Part shown: piece by piece, positions 55,701 through 64,000 of the stretch
How the letters are laid out: every line of letters begins with the position of its first letter
How positions within the stretch are numbered: position 1 is the stretch's first letter
NCBI RefSeq assembly: GCF_024199845.1
Contig: NZ_JANADO010000001.1
Span: 8,606,001-8,670,000, forward strand
DNA: 64,000 bases
DNA from: Bradyrhizobium sp. CCGB12
GTDB lineage: Bacteria; Pseudomonadota; Alphaproteobacteria; Rhizobiales; Xanthobacteraceae
Direction of reading: 5' to 3'
Position numbers and translations under genes: made by a program
Notes under the pieces: model-generated
What the model saw: the letters and a program-made list of their open reading frames with translations, nothing else
Database searches by the model: none
What the model was told of the DNA's origin: nothing

Positions 55701-56220
55701 GCCAGCGATTGAGACAGGCACGCTGAATAGGTCGGCAGCCATTCTGATGCAGGCCGGATTTACCTCTCGCCTTGCAGCGATAAAGGCCATCTCCGCCACT
55801 GACGCTGATTTCGATACGTCCGAGGGTCTTAGAGAGTGGCTTCGGTCAGACGAAGTGGCTGCTCTTTCAGCGGATGTCGAATGGCCAACCGAGACCAGCC
55901 ATGCCATTTGGATGAGCTTTCTATCGAGTTACGTTCCGCAAGACCGCACCGAATGGAAATCGTGGACCTATTCGGATAGCGCAAACTGGGTGGATATCAA
56001 CAATCGCCCCCCAGCCGGAAGCGCTGTTCGCATTGTGAATGCCCAGGACGGCGATACATTTCAAATACTCTCCCCAGACCATGAACTATTGGGGGCGCTG
56101 GCCAGCCCTCTTCATGCGGAAAGGAAGGGTCTGCTGCGCGCCTCTGTAAATGGAGATCGCACGAGGATTGAGATGTCGTATGTCGGTCCAGCCGACCTCG
56201 TACCTAGCCAGTTGGGATAG
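52705..56220 (+). pseudogene. HamB-like Ski2-type helicase with two frameshifts
   Basis: Three frames join into one ~1,170-residue helicase. Frame 1 runs from ATG 52,705 (MATTVEELQNSIRQAIG) to a stop at 53,223. The homologous sequence continues in another frame from about 53,205 (GADASIAQFLQDGWDAA) through motif I SLPTSAGKTRIAEL, Ia VTPLRALSAQ, II VILDEGHM and LSAILPEG. A second shift near 54,535 moves to the frame with V (VTVSSPTLAQGLNLSATT) and VI (NVIGRAGRAF), ending at 56,220. The first break is at CCCC (53,201-53,204), one C short. All motifs are otherwise intact, so indel errors or very recent decay are both plausible. Confidence 0.75.
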
Positions 56221-56231
56221 GACTTTCAGAT

Positions 56232-57806
56232 ATGTCCTCGGCGACGGACTTCGAGAAAATCTTCCAACGGCTCATGAAGCTGGACAATCTCGCCCGTTAC
56301 GCAGATGCCCGGGCCATGGAGGCGCTCGGTTCTCTCATTGATCTGTCTTCGGATTTGGGCCGGGGTGATGGGCTTGATAAGGCGCTGGCGTGGTGCGACG
56401 AGCTGGAACAGCGGCCGCTGAAAGGCACGGATATTCCAACCCTCGATTACTTCCGCGCAAATGCATGGCATGCACGGCAACGTACGAAACATCGGGACCC
56501 CAATATCGCCTGGAGTTGGGATCAGCCCGAAGCGCTTGAGCAGATACGGTTCCTGCGCAGGGCTACCCGCCATCCGGGCTTCGAGAATCTCGACGCGGTG
56601 CGCCGGGCCCAGATCTTCACGAATCTCGCCAATCTCCTGAACTCGCTGGGGCGCTTTGTCGAAGCTGTCCCCATGTGGAGCCGCGCTCTTTCGGTCAATC
56701 CCCGATTTGGAATGGCGCTTGGAAATCGCGGTCTTGGCCTATCTGAATATGGAAGACGCCTCTATGACGACGGCCATACGGATGTCTTCCTGCTCTTTGC
56801 ACATAAAGACCTCATTGCTGCACTTTCTCCAGACGCAGATTATGCCGGCTATTCTGACGACGACGCCAAGGCCGTCTGTGCACAAAAACAAAAGCAAATC
56901 GAACGCCTTATCGATTGCGCAGCCGTCCAGAAGTCGTTGCACATGGATGGCTATTCTTTGGGCGACAGCCCTGAGGAGCAGAACTATCGCCGATGGGTGC
57001 TGGACAACGGACTATTCCTAAACCCGCTCAACGATCTTGGACGGCATTCAATCAGCGCCGAGGACATATTCGGCCTTCCAAGCTTCACAACAAAGATAGA
57101 CGAGCCGCCAACGCTCATCGGCCTCTTCAATCAAATGAAGCAGGAATACATATCCGCCCGGTGGATGCTCTATGACGGCATGGAGGCCGACACGCCGCAT
57201 TTCGCGGATCGAGGCGTGACGCTTCCCAACACGCTTGACTATCCGAGCTACTCCATTGCCGTTGAGAAAGTGAAGGCGGCCTTCCGCATCGCTTATTCGC
57301 TATTCGACAAAATAGCGTTCTTCCTCAACGACTATGCAAAACTCCGCGTCAATCCAAGGCAGATCTATTTCAAGACAATCTGGTACGACAATCAGGATTG
57401 GAAGCGCGGCATCCGCAAGGAGTTTCTGAACTCCCGGAATTGGCCGTTGCGTGGGCTCTACTGGCTTTCCAGGGACCTCTTCGATGCGGAGCTGCAAGCG
57501 ACTGCCGAACCCGACGCACAAGAGCTTTACATTATTCGGAATTGCCTCGAACACAGCTACCTCAAGGTCCATGAAATCTTGCTGCCGCCCACAGGTCCAT
57601 CGGATTTGTTTCTCGATAGGCTCGCATTCTCCGTGCAACGGGAGGACTTTTTCAGGAGGACTCTTCGGGTGCTAAAATTGGCGCGCGCCGCGCTCATTTA
57701 TCTTTCATTGGGCATGCATCATGAGGAATTGCAGCGCCCGCCTTCCAAGAACGGGCTTGTTGCCCCCATGGTATTAGGCCTTTGGGAGGATGAGTGGAAA
57801 TTCTAG
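56232..57806 (+). CDS. TPR plus LA2681-type HEPN protein
   Basis: 524 residues. The first ~190 contain TPR-like helices (AVRRAQIFTNLANLLNSLGR, then AVPMWSRALSVNPRFGMALG). The C-terminal part is the LA2681-type HEPN domain with R436-N-C-L-E-H441, the R-x4-H RNase motif, inside YIIRNCLEHSYLKVHEI. HEPN proteins often cleave RNA in toxin-antitoxin or phage-defence systems. It starts 12 bases after the helicase stop and is coupled to a GNAT gene. This makes it a possible effector of the operon. Confidence 0.78.
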   Translation: MSSATDFEKIFQRLMKLDNLARYADARAMEALGSLIDLSSDLGRGDGLDKALAWCDELEQRPLKGTDIPTLDYFRANAWHARQRTKHRDPNIAWSWDQPEALEQIRFLRRATRHPGFENLDAVRRAQIFTNLANLLNSLGRFVEAVPMWSRALSVNPRFGMALGNRGLGLSEYGRRLYDDGHTDVFLLFAHKDLIAALSPDADYAGYSDDDAKAVCAQKQKQIERLIDCAAVQKSLHMDGYSLGDSPEEQNYRRWVLDNGLFLNPLNDLGRHSISAEDIFGLPSFTTKIDEPPTLIGLFNQMKQEYISARWMLYDGMEADTPHFADRGVTLPNTLDYPSYSIAVEKVKAAFRIAYSLFDKIAFFLNDYAKLRVNPRQIYFKTIWYDNQDWKRGIRKEFLNSRNWPLRGLYWLSRDLFDAELQATAEPDAQELYIIRNCLEHSYLKVHEILLPPTGPSDLFLDRLAFSVQREDFFRRTLRVLKLARAALIYLSLGMHHEELQRPPSKNGLVAPMVLGLWEDEWKF

Positions 57807-58204
57807 CAATTACGCTCGTCGCAATCGGTGACGACGTTTCTTGCAATGACGCAGACATTCGCCAGCGCATTGCCACAAGCAAACGAGGAAAGCGCACCAC
57901 TCAGTATATCGCCTATCGGGACGGTTCCGAGATCGGCTTCGTCGCGCTCGACGATATTGCGGAGCTTGGCTGTCTTGTCCTTTACGAACTATTCGTTCCC
58001 AGCAGACTCCGCGGCTCTGGCCTCGGCGCGCAGCTACTCGATAAGGTTGAGGCTATTGCCCGCACGGAAGGTTACGAGCGCGTGACACTTTATCCACGCC
58101 CGCTCGAGCCCGGATTCCCGGAGGAGCGCCTCATCGCGTGGTACCGACGTCACGGGTACACTACCCGGACTGACAGCCCAACCGATTTGGAGAAGACGAT
58201 ATAG
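57794..58204 (+). CDS. GNAT-family acetyltransferase
   Basis: 136 residues. Acetyl-CoA loop RLRGSGLGAQLL (R/Q-x-x-G-x-G) and the C-terminal EERLIAWYRRHGYT fit GNAT. It overlaps the HEPN gene by 13 bases and has GGGAGG before its GTG start, so it is translated with it. It may modify or silence the HEPN protein, or target infection-related molecules; target unknown. Confidence 0.85.
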   Translation: MEILAITLVAIGDDVSCNDADIRQRIATSKRGKRTTQYIAYRDGSEIGFVALDDIAELGCLVLYELFVPSRLRGSGLGAQLLDKVEAIARTEGYERVTLYPRPLEPGFPEERLIAWYRRHGYTTRTDSPTDLEKTI

Positions 58205-58235
58205 ACTGGCTGACGAGCGGAAGCGTGCTTCCTGC

Positions 58236-59174
58236 TCAGCCTCCTGTGATTTTCCCTGCGCTGAAATCGAAATTTATCGGACACCAGCTTTTGTGGTGCT
58301 CATCACCGACAGCCAAGTAGATCTCCGACAGTGCCCATGCCGGCACAGCCACAATCTCAAAGAACGCTCCTGTTTCAATACCCCCATCGGAGCCCGCCGC
58401 AGAACCGAACTGCGCCGTCATCATGACAAAGCAGGCGCTCACTGCGGCAAAGCAATGCGCCAACGTTGCTCTCTCAAAGCTGTTTTCTCGATCATGCTTT
58501 ACCGCGTTGTACGCGTCGTACCACTCCAGATCCTGACTGGGCCTCCCGTTGTAGCCCCAGCCGCCAAATGGACCAACAGGTGAAAGCCAGGGGAAATTGG
58601 AGAATGATACCTCGTATTGGTCGAGCTTCATCGCGGATCGCAGATTCACGTAGTCGCGCGTATCATATCGGTCTCTTAGATATCCGTTAGCGGAGAGAAC
58701 GCCGCGCCAATGCATCTCTACCTCGGTGCACGCGAGAATCAGAAGATTCCTGATATCGTGCCCGTATGTTTTCAGCGTTCCCTCGCTTGGATGAACGGTT
58801 TGGCAAATCCGATCAAGCTGCCGGGTAAGTGCTTTCATTTGCCCGCGCGCGGTTGCGATGAAGGCTAAATCGCCCTCAACACCGGGATTGAAGCCGATAG
58901 GAGCGCTTGACCATTCATTCGTTGGCCGCGCCATCCGAGGGAAGAACTCTCCCGGCTTCAAGGGGCTCTTGTGAAATGGGCTTTGGCCGTCTGCCGCAAA
59001 CCAACTCGTGGCCTGACGCTTGACAGCATCCAATATCGGTTCGCCCGGCTCGGCCTTGAAGTATGTTCCAGCGCCGGTTTCGGGATTAGTTACGCCCAGG
59101 CACGTCGCCGACACATCATCAATTCTCCAAACCTGCAACGGCATCGCGTCGCTTGCACGTACATAATAGCTCAT
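58236..59174 (-). CDS. Hypothetical protein with HEPN-like helices
   Basis: 312 residues, no signal or membrane helix. The middle is helical (GHDIRNLLILACTEVEMHWR), and further on EWYDAYNAVKHDRENSFERA resembles a YN-x-x-KHDR motif seen in some HEPN-like domains. It is convergent with the GNAT gene, 31 bases apart. The N-terminal 100 residues are a separate compact part. Not assigned to a family; a HEPN relationship is tentative. Confidence 0.6.
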   Translation of the reverse strand: MSYYVRASDAMPLQVWRIDDVSATCLGVTNPETGAGTYFKAEPGEPILDAVKRQATSWFAADGQSPFHKSPLKPGEFFPRMARPTNEWSSAPIGFNPGVEGDLAFIATARGQMKALTRQLDRICQTVHPSEGTLKTYGHDIRNLLILACTEVEMHWRGVLSANGYLRDRYDTRDYVNLRSAMKLDQYEVSFSNFPWLSPVGPFGGWGYNGRPSQDLEWYDAYNAVKHDRENSFERATLAHCFAAVSACFVMMTAQFGSAAGSDGGIETGAFFEIVAVPAWALSEIYLAVGDEHHKSWCPINFDFSAGKITGG

Positions 59175-59745
59175 AATGCACCTATCTCGTCAGACAACAT
59201 GGAGAACGGACCGGCACAACTCTTGTTCGCTCGCAGGTCTGGTGCTTGCCGGTGGGCGTGCAATCGTATGAAGGATACGACGTAGCATTTTTTCCAAGCA
59301 AGCGATTGGTTGCCGATGCGCCTGAAACTCCGCTCTTCTCTCCAGCTTCTCAAACCCAAGACGGAGAGCAAAACGGCGGTTACGCCGGCATGACCGTGAC
59401 AACGACCAAAGCAAACTCCTCCTGACCCAGCCGGAGGACTTCGTCGCCCTGCTGGCATCGCCGACCCGGCAGACACCACTGCCGCCCCGCGGCGGTGCTG
59501 GCTCCTCCAAGCCTCGACGGGCCCGGTGTAACGCACGCGTACCACTGACACCGACACAACCCTATGCTTCAACGGAGACGACTAGTCTTCGCCAGACCGA
59601 GGACCGGCCGGGGCGGCTCGAATTACACGGGCCCGCCCTTGCAAGGGACAAACCTCTCCCTCGCGGCGCTTGTGCATAAGCGCCCGGCCGGACGGCTTAG
59701 GCACGAAAGATCGCGCGGTAATGGACCGCCCCGTTCTGACATCAT
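59175..59745. other. Non-coding or degenerate stretch
   Basis: 570 bases between two minus-strand genes. Several overlapping frames are open, but none has family-like sequence or a convincing start. The composition is unlike the neighbouring genes, so a decayed mobile-element piece is possible. I see no terminal inverted repeats. Confidence 0.4.
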
Positions 59746-60651
59746 TCAGGCGGTACTATTTCTGCGGAATACTATTTTTCGTGGACTGTCCTTTAGTGTT
59801 TGGAAGTGGGCCCAAGCCATCTCCGCGGACAGGCCGTCCCGGTCGGCAATCAAATGGCGGGTGTAGCTGTTGTGGCCGAACTGACCGACGAAATACCGAT
59901 TTATCCCCCGTGATACGTCTGGCTCGTTCTCGAAGTTCGCGAAAGCATCATCAAAATCACCGAGGACAAGGCTAACCATTGTCGTCGGCGTCAAAGTCAA
60001 GATGTACTGAAAGGGCGTCATTCCGGGCAACGGCAGCCAAAGCCTCGGGTCTGGTGGCGCGGGGATCACTAATACGGGCGTGCTCGATGAGCGAAGCCGA
60101 ATCTTCGACCGCATAATCATGATCCCTGATCCACGAAAGTTCTGCTCCGTCCACTCAAGTGACGACGCCATATTGGTGAAGAACTCTTTCGCCAATTCGG
60201 GGGCGGTTCGCATCTCCGAATACTGGATGCGTTCTTGGTCCGAGAAGGGAATAGCGCTGGCTGGCGACGCCGCAAGTTTCGCGAGCTCCATATTGGTTGC
60301 ATGGTAGTGGGGAGTTCGCGCTTCCAAGTGCCGGATGAGCGCGTAGAGAATCGCTTTGTCGGATCGATCCAGCGCTTCGGTTCGCCCGCTTGCAATCTTT
60401 GCCCATGTATCGCTTCGAGATATCGGCGTTTCGATGCGGCTGTTGATCCTGCTCTCAACCGATACAGGTGTCTTTCCCTGCATGAAGACGTAGAGGTCAC
60501 GCTCAAATCCGAGACTCTCGATTGACCGCTCCGCCCAAACCGCAAAATCGCCGTTCTTTGCAACGGTCGTTATCTTCCGCTTCTCGGCGTCTGTCGCGAA
60601 GTTTCGGAGGAAAAATTGCGGAACGTAATGGTGATCGCGCGGCTCGTTCAT
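59746..60651 (-). CDS. DUF4238 protein
   Basis: 301 residues beginning MNEPRDHHYVPQFFLRNF, the DUF4238 hallmark (HHYVP-x-F-x-L-x-x-F). The rest includes ILYALIRHLEARTPHY and MVSLVLGDFDDAF. DUF4238 proteins occur often in defence islands; some may be nuclease-like. ATG overlaps the previous gene's stop by ATGA (60,648-60,651), so it is co-translated with the HNH-like protein. Confidence 0.85.
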   Translation of the reverse strand: MNEPRDHHYVPQFFLRNFATDAEKRKITTVAKNGDFAVWAERSIESLGFERDLYVFMQGKTPVSVESRINSRIETPISRSDTWAKIASGRTEALDRSDKAILYALIRHLEARTPHYHATNMELAKLAASPASAIPFSDQERIQYSEMRTAPELAKEFFTNMASSLEWTEQNFRGSGIMIMRSKIRLRSSSTPVLVIPAPPDPRLWLPLPGMTPFQYILTLTPTTMVSLVLGDFDDAFANFENEPDVSRGINRYFVGQFGHNSYTRHLIADRDGLSAEMAWAHFQTLKDSPRKIVFRRNSTA

Positions 60652-61469
60652 CTGGCTCGTTGTCCTACGGCGATAAAATAGGTTGGCGTCTCCAAAAGAG
60701 CGAGCAAGCGAATGCGAACTGCAACAACGTCCTTCGACGGACCTTGATGAGGGAGTAGCGCCAGCTCGTGAAGTCCTTCGCCCGCCGGCTCAGTATCCTG
60801 GACCCCTCCGATAAATTGCACACTATTTGTTGTCTCTTCTCTCAAAATGATCGGCAGAAGAAATGGTTGAAAAGCTCCAACGCCCATCTCGGCAACAGCA
60901 AATGCGTGGGCGATCCTCGCCAGCAAGCGAAAGAACGGTGGCGCGATGAAGTGGGCCTGCGGCTCGATATAGGCGACGCCTAAGTGGCGAGCGAGCTTCT
61001 CCAGATGGGGCATGATGCCATCCCGAAAGGACGCAGCTCTAATCCAAAGCGTCTTCACCTTGGCGCCACGCTCGCCTTCCGTGACATTCCCGGTCAACTC
61101 ATCCGGCATAGCTAGATTGGGAAACAGGATAAGAAACGGGTAGATCTCCTGCGCCACCTCAATGAAGGAAAAGTCAGCATCCGGAGTGAGTTTAACTTTC
61201 AGGGGCAGCTTCTCGGGCCTTTGCTTCTTTCGGCGCGAGGGCATCGAATAATACATTCGCAGCGGTCCAAGCATGGCGCGAAGCACAACCCCCTCAAATG
61301 TGGCTGTGATGGCTGCGCAAGGTCGGCAACTCGCTTTCGGCAATAGCCAGCGGCCGCCAAGCCCCAGTGGAACAATATGCTCGTCCGTAAGAGCATCTTC
61401 GCAACCGCAGTAGATACAACGGTTCTCCGGTGGATACCTCCGGTCAGAATGAAGCGGCAATTGAAACAT
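60648..61469 (-). CDS. Zinc-finger, HNH-like protein
   Basis: 273 residues from ATG 61,469 (MFQLPLHSDRRYPPE). The N-terminus has CIYCGCEDALTDEHIVPLGL and a later CRPC, giving C-x2-C, D-E-H and C-x2-C as in HNH nucleases and related metal-binding domains. The remaining ~200 residues carry hydrophobic helices, e.g. FIEVAQEIYPFLILFPNLA. Coupled to the DUF4238 gene. A GTG at 61,502 is an alternative start. Nuclease activity is not shown. Confidence 0.7.
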   Translation of the reverse strand: MFQLPLHSDRRYPPENRCIYCGCEDALTDEHIVPLGLGGRWLLPKASCRPCAAITATFEGVVLRAMLGPLRMYYSMPSRRKKQRPEKLPLKVKLTPDADFSFIEVAQEIYPFLILFPNLAMPDELTGNVTEGERGAKVKTLWIRAASFRDGIMPHLEKLARHLGVAYIEPQAHFIAPPFFRLLARIAHAFAVAEMGVGAFQPFLLPIILREETTNSVQFIGGVQDTEPAGEGLHELALLPHQGPSKDVVAVRIRLLALLETPTYFIAVGQRAR

Positions 61470-61578
61470 CAGCCATCTTAGCTGACGGGACCTGATTCGC
61501 ACTCATTCGGTGCTGGGCCGCATGCCGCGGCAGCACATGCCCAGCGGGCGGCGGACTTCCTGCGGCAATGTACCCCGC

Positions 61579-64000
61579 CTAACGGCGGGGTTTCCTCTTC
61601 GTTTTCTTTGCCTTCTTTGGCACTGGCCGTGCAGCTCCTTTTGCGCGCTTCGGCTCTACCTTGGACTTGGCCTTTGACTTAGCCTTGGGCTTCTTGGCTG
61701 TTGCCGCGCGTGCTGGTCGTGAAGCGCCGCTCTTCCTAGTCGAGCCCTTCTTCTTCCCGCCCGATGCGGATGACGGCTTTTTCGCGCGAGCTGGTGGCAT
61801 CGGCACGCCGGGTTCATCATAGAACCTTTCGAGCTGCTCGCCTCTTGGCTGTTCACGCTCCACAAAATTCTTGCGATCGAATTTGCTATTAGCCAGCCAA
61901 TAGATGGACGTATAGCTCTTTGAGCCGCCCCAACCCTCGCGGTGCTTTCTTCCGCCGTGCGCTTCCTTCTCCCCGGCGATAATCCAGACGGCTTCAAGCC
62001 CCTCGCGTGCGAGGAACGACAGAAACGCATCGCGGTCCACCAGAGCGGCACCAGGTCCCGCTTCATGCGTTGACGGATCGAAAAAGAGTATCTTACCCGC
62101 GTCATCCGAATATGAGAGGTCCCGCCCGTTTGAAAGGTGCATCTTAAGCCCGGCAATGAGCCCCGGTGCAGGCACGCTGAAGCTGAAGGATTCCTCGATT
62201 GAATAGTCGTGACCACTGCGCTCAGCGAGATAGTCTGTAACCGTAGGCTGAATCTCGACGACCAATCCATTCCAATCTTCAGGGCTCATCCACACGGAAA
62301 CATCATGATACAGCGGATGCCAGGGGTATTCGCCGATATACCCGTCCGACGACTTGTCCAGTTCAGGAAGATCGGAATGCCTTCTAAACAGTTTTCCTGA
62401 CAATTCCTGCACAACCTTGCTGCGATCCGCGGCGCGCACCAGAAAACAGCGAATCTCAAACGCCGTCTGCCGATCGAGCATTCGCTCACCTTCTCGCATG
62501 ACCCAGCAATTCCAGCGTTCGAACTCATCGACAACGAGCCATGCCCGACCCGTCTTCGGATCCGTCACGCTCAGTAATGACGCGTCATTCACCATATCTT
62601 CCGGCGTATCGAGCCACGCGAGACGCGACTGTGGCGACATCGCGCGGAGGTTCACCTGAGCTGGCATCCACCATGTCCGGTCGCTCTGCCGGGCTTCCTT
62701 AGGGGTCTTTGTGACAAAAAGGGAGGGATCGATGTCACGTCGGCTCACTTGCCATGGCCCCTGAAAGATACGCAGCCCGTCGTCGCGACTCGACCCAACG
62801 AAGCAAAAGTTATCGCCTAAACGAGCCAGAAACTCGTGAAAGGCTATCCATTGATACTTTTTCCCAATGCGCTCGATCCGATGATTCGTCCTGTCTCTGT
62901 TCCCGTAATTCCGGTCAAATTCTCCGAACAGTTCCGGAGTCCAGCCGAAATCGTGGGCACGCTTGCAAACCCAACGCCGCGCCCGCATCCGGTCAAAGGA
63001 TGGTGGCCAGGTGTAGTAACGCTTTGCGCCGCGCAAATCGTTGCGAACAATATGGCGAGCCCGGTTATTGTACTCCAGCCATTCGGCCTCACCCAAAGTG
63101 GCCCGCAACCGCGCTTCCGCTTCATCGACGGCTTGCTCGAACCGGCTCACATCCTCTTCTTCAAAATCTCCGTCGTCTTCGACTTCATCCTTTTCCTGCC
63201 CTGAGTCATCGACGGTCAGGAACTTGAACCTGAACGGACCTATGGGCCCCTGATTGGCCCGCCACGCATCGCAGGCTACGATGAGTTCGCTGAGACGCGC
63301 TTCCGCATTCGGGATCCGGCCAACCACATCGCTGATCCAATTGCGATAGATTTGCTCCTGGCTCTGCTCAATGAGGGTGATTGGAAACGCGCTGAACTTT
63401 CCGACCGGGCCGTCAATGACATAGCGTGCGAAATCGCCGTCGTTCACGCTGGAGTTCACAATATCATCGCGAAAGCTCTTTCCTGGGGCGTATTCCTGCA
63501 CATAGGTCGCAATGACGGCATCCGCCACATCCTCAATGCCCGATGGGCTGAGATACGGAGGCCGCGCCCGTGTTAGATCGACGCCTGCCGGCAAAACACC
63601 CCTCATATGGGCAAGCTCGATAATTCCACGTGCATGGTCACGGATAAGGACATGGGCAAGCGCTTCATCGCGGTCGAACACGCAACGATACGCCGCCTCC
63701 GCCAGCTCACCCAACCCGTCCTTCGCCATTCCCTGCAAGGCGGCTCCGTAGGCGGCAGCCATGACACGATCGAGGATATAGGGATCGTCGATGTCTTGAA
63801 AACGACGAACAAGGCCGGCAGCCACTGTCAGCCGCGTCGCAAGCAACGCCGCCAGCGCCTTCGTAGCCCGGTCCCGGATAAGACGGTGGCTTGTCGTAAA
63901 CAGCCAGCTCAACGCGATGGCGGCAAGTTCGGCGCGTTTCTCTTCGATTGCTTCAAAGCCGTTCTGGAGAGTCCAGCTAATCAAGGTCTCGATGGGGCTG
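61579..64000 (-). CDS. Large protein with helical repeats and a Lys-rich tail, N-terminus beyond window
   Basis: At least 806 residues remain; the frame is open at 64,000 (SPIETLISWTLQ runs through the edge). The first part looks like helical, HEAT-like repeats (RDRATKALAALLATRLTVAA, then YILDRVMAAAYGAALQGM). The middle holds aromatic-rich segments (RYYTWPPSFDRMRARRWVCK). The last ~90 residues are a basic KKPKAKSKAKS tail of low complexity. It could be the C-terminal portion of a STAND-type defence NTPase, but no NTPase motif is in the visible part. Confidence 0.55.
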   Translation of the reverse strand, partial: SPIETLISWTLQNGFEAIEEKRAELAAIALSWLFTTSHRLIRDRATKALAALLATRLTVAAGLVRRFQDIDDPYILDRVMAAAYGAALQGMAKDGLGELAEAAYRCVFDRDEALAHVLIRDHARGIIELAHMRGVLPAGVDLTRARPPYLSPSGIEDVADAVIATYVQEYAPGKSFRDDIVNSSVNDGDFARYVIDGPVGKFSAFPITLIEQSQEQIYRNWISDVVGRIPNAEARLSELIVACDAWRANQGPIGPFRFKFLTVDDSGQEKDEVEDDGDFEEEDVSRFEQAVDEAEARLRATLGEAEWLEYNNRARHIVRNDLRGAKRYYTWPPSFDRMRARRWVCKRAHDFGWTPELFGEFDRNYGNRDRTNHRIERIGKKYQWIAFHEFLARLGDNFCFVGSSRDDGLRIFQGPWQVSRRDIDPSLFVTKTPKEARQSDRTWWMPAQVNLRAMSPQSRLAWLDTPEDMVNDASLLSVTDPKTGRAWLVVDEFERWNCWVMREGERMLDRQTAFEIRCFLVRAADRSKVVQELSGKLFRRHSDLPELDKSSDGYIGEYPWHPLYHDVSVWMSPEDWNGLVVEIQPTVTDYLAERSGHDYSIEESFSFSVPAPGLIAGLKMHLSNGRDLSYSDDAGKILFFDPSTHEAGPGAALVDRDAFLSFLAREGLEAVWIIAGEKEAHGGRKHREGWGGSKSYTSIYWLANSKFDRKNFVEREQPRGEQLERFYDEPGVPMPPARAKKPSSASGGKKKGSTRKSGASRPARAATAKKPKAKSKAKSKVEPKRAKGAARPVPKKAKKTKRKPRR

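Larger units (their letters stand above)
48796..64000. mobile_element. Genomic island integrated at tRNA-Val(CAC), left part
   Basis: The boundary is the partial tRNA at 48,796-48,840. Inside are a tyrosine integrase, an excisionase-like DNA-binding gene, a nuclease remnant, a Hachiman-like operon, other accessory genes, and lower-GC, more rhizobial-plasmid-like codon use than the left 48 kb. By integration logic, the minus-strand tRNA's intact copy should lie at the right end, past 64,000. The true right boundary is outside the window. Confidence 0.75.

Noticed and set aside
52705..56220. Programmed frameshifting in the helicase
   Set aside because: No slippery heptamer or stimulatory structure is seen at either break, and two shifts in one gene would be exceptional; an indel at a C run is simpler.
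61579..64000. Naming the large edge protein Avs/AVAST
   Set aside because: No NTPase motif is visible and the recall was not specific enough; only helical-repeat character is supported.

Overview
The window is high-GC DNA with the gene content and interspersed hairpin repeats of an alphaproteobacterium, most likely Bradyrhizobium or a close relative. This is inferred from gene repertoire and repeat families; no rRNA is present to confirm it. Bases 1 to about 48,795 look like ordinary chromosome. Bases 48,796 to the right edge look like the left part of a genomic island inserted in a tRNA-Val(CAC) gene.

Chromosomal part, left to right: a partial family III CoA-transferase; proline catabolism (putA with divergent Lrp-type putR); a cold-shock protein; a periplasmic sulfite dehydrogenase pair (sorA-sorB); a heme-anchor/ferredoxin/adenylate cyclase locus split by an ATGA overlap; a GT39 glycosyltransferase; a YcjX-YcjF pair; a hemolysin III protein; two SDR genes, one sharing a perfect 27-bp palindromic operator region with a MarR gene; benzoylformate decarboxylase; a MaoC-like hydratase, CoA-transferase and acyl-CoA dehydrogenase operon with a divergent LysR regulator and a palindrome between them; two CYP153-like P450 paralogues; DUF898 and M48 membrane proteins; a bacterial URC-type uracil catabolism cluster (upp, URC4/DUF1688, URC1/GTP cyclohydrolase II-like); a threonine synthase-like enzyme, a methyltransferase, a DUF2927 protein, an L,D-transpeptidase, a TPP enzyme, small proteins and GreA/GreB; a frameshifted SDR; a five-GAF histidine kinase with a receiver protein and the stub of a second receiver; a tandem Usp protein; and two membrane proteins with a shared C-terminal helix motif.

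Island part: the 3' half of tRNA-Val(CAC) (48,796-48,840) is followed by a tyrosine integrase, an AlpA-like DNA-binding protein, a probable Shedu/DUF4263 remnant, and a tight four-gene operon. That operon encodes a HamA-like DUF1837 nuclease, a Ski2-like (HamB-like) helicase carrying two frameshifts, a TPR plus LA2681-type HEPN protein with an R-x4-H motif, and a GNAT acetyltransferase. It resembles a Hachiman anti-phage core extended by a HEPN RNase-like protein and an acetyltransferase, and is the best candidate here for an undescribed system. A convergent unknown gene follows, then a leftward DUF4238 / zinc-HNH-like / large open-ended protein group that continues past the window. The intact tRNA-Val(CAC) should lie at the far end of the island, beyond the window.

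Several genes (the cyclase locus, the SDR at 41 kb, the helicase twice) show one-base-type frame breaks, two of them at short G/C runs. Real decay and assembly indels cannot be told apart from the sequence alone.
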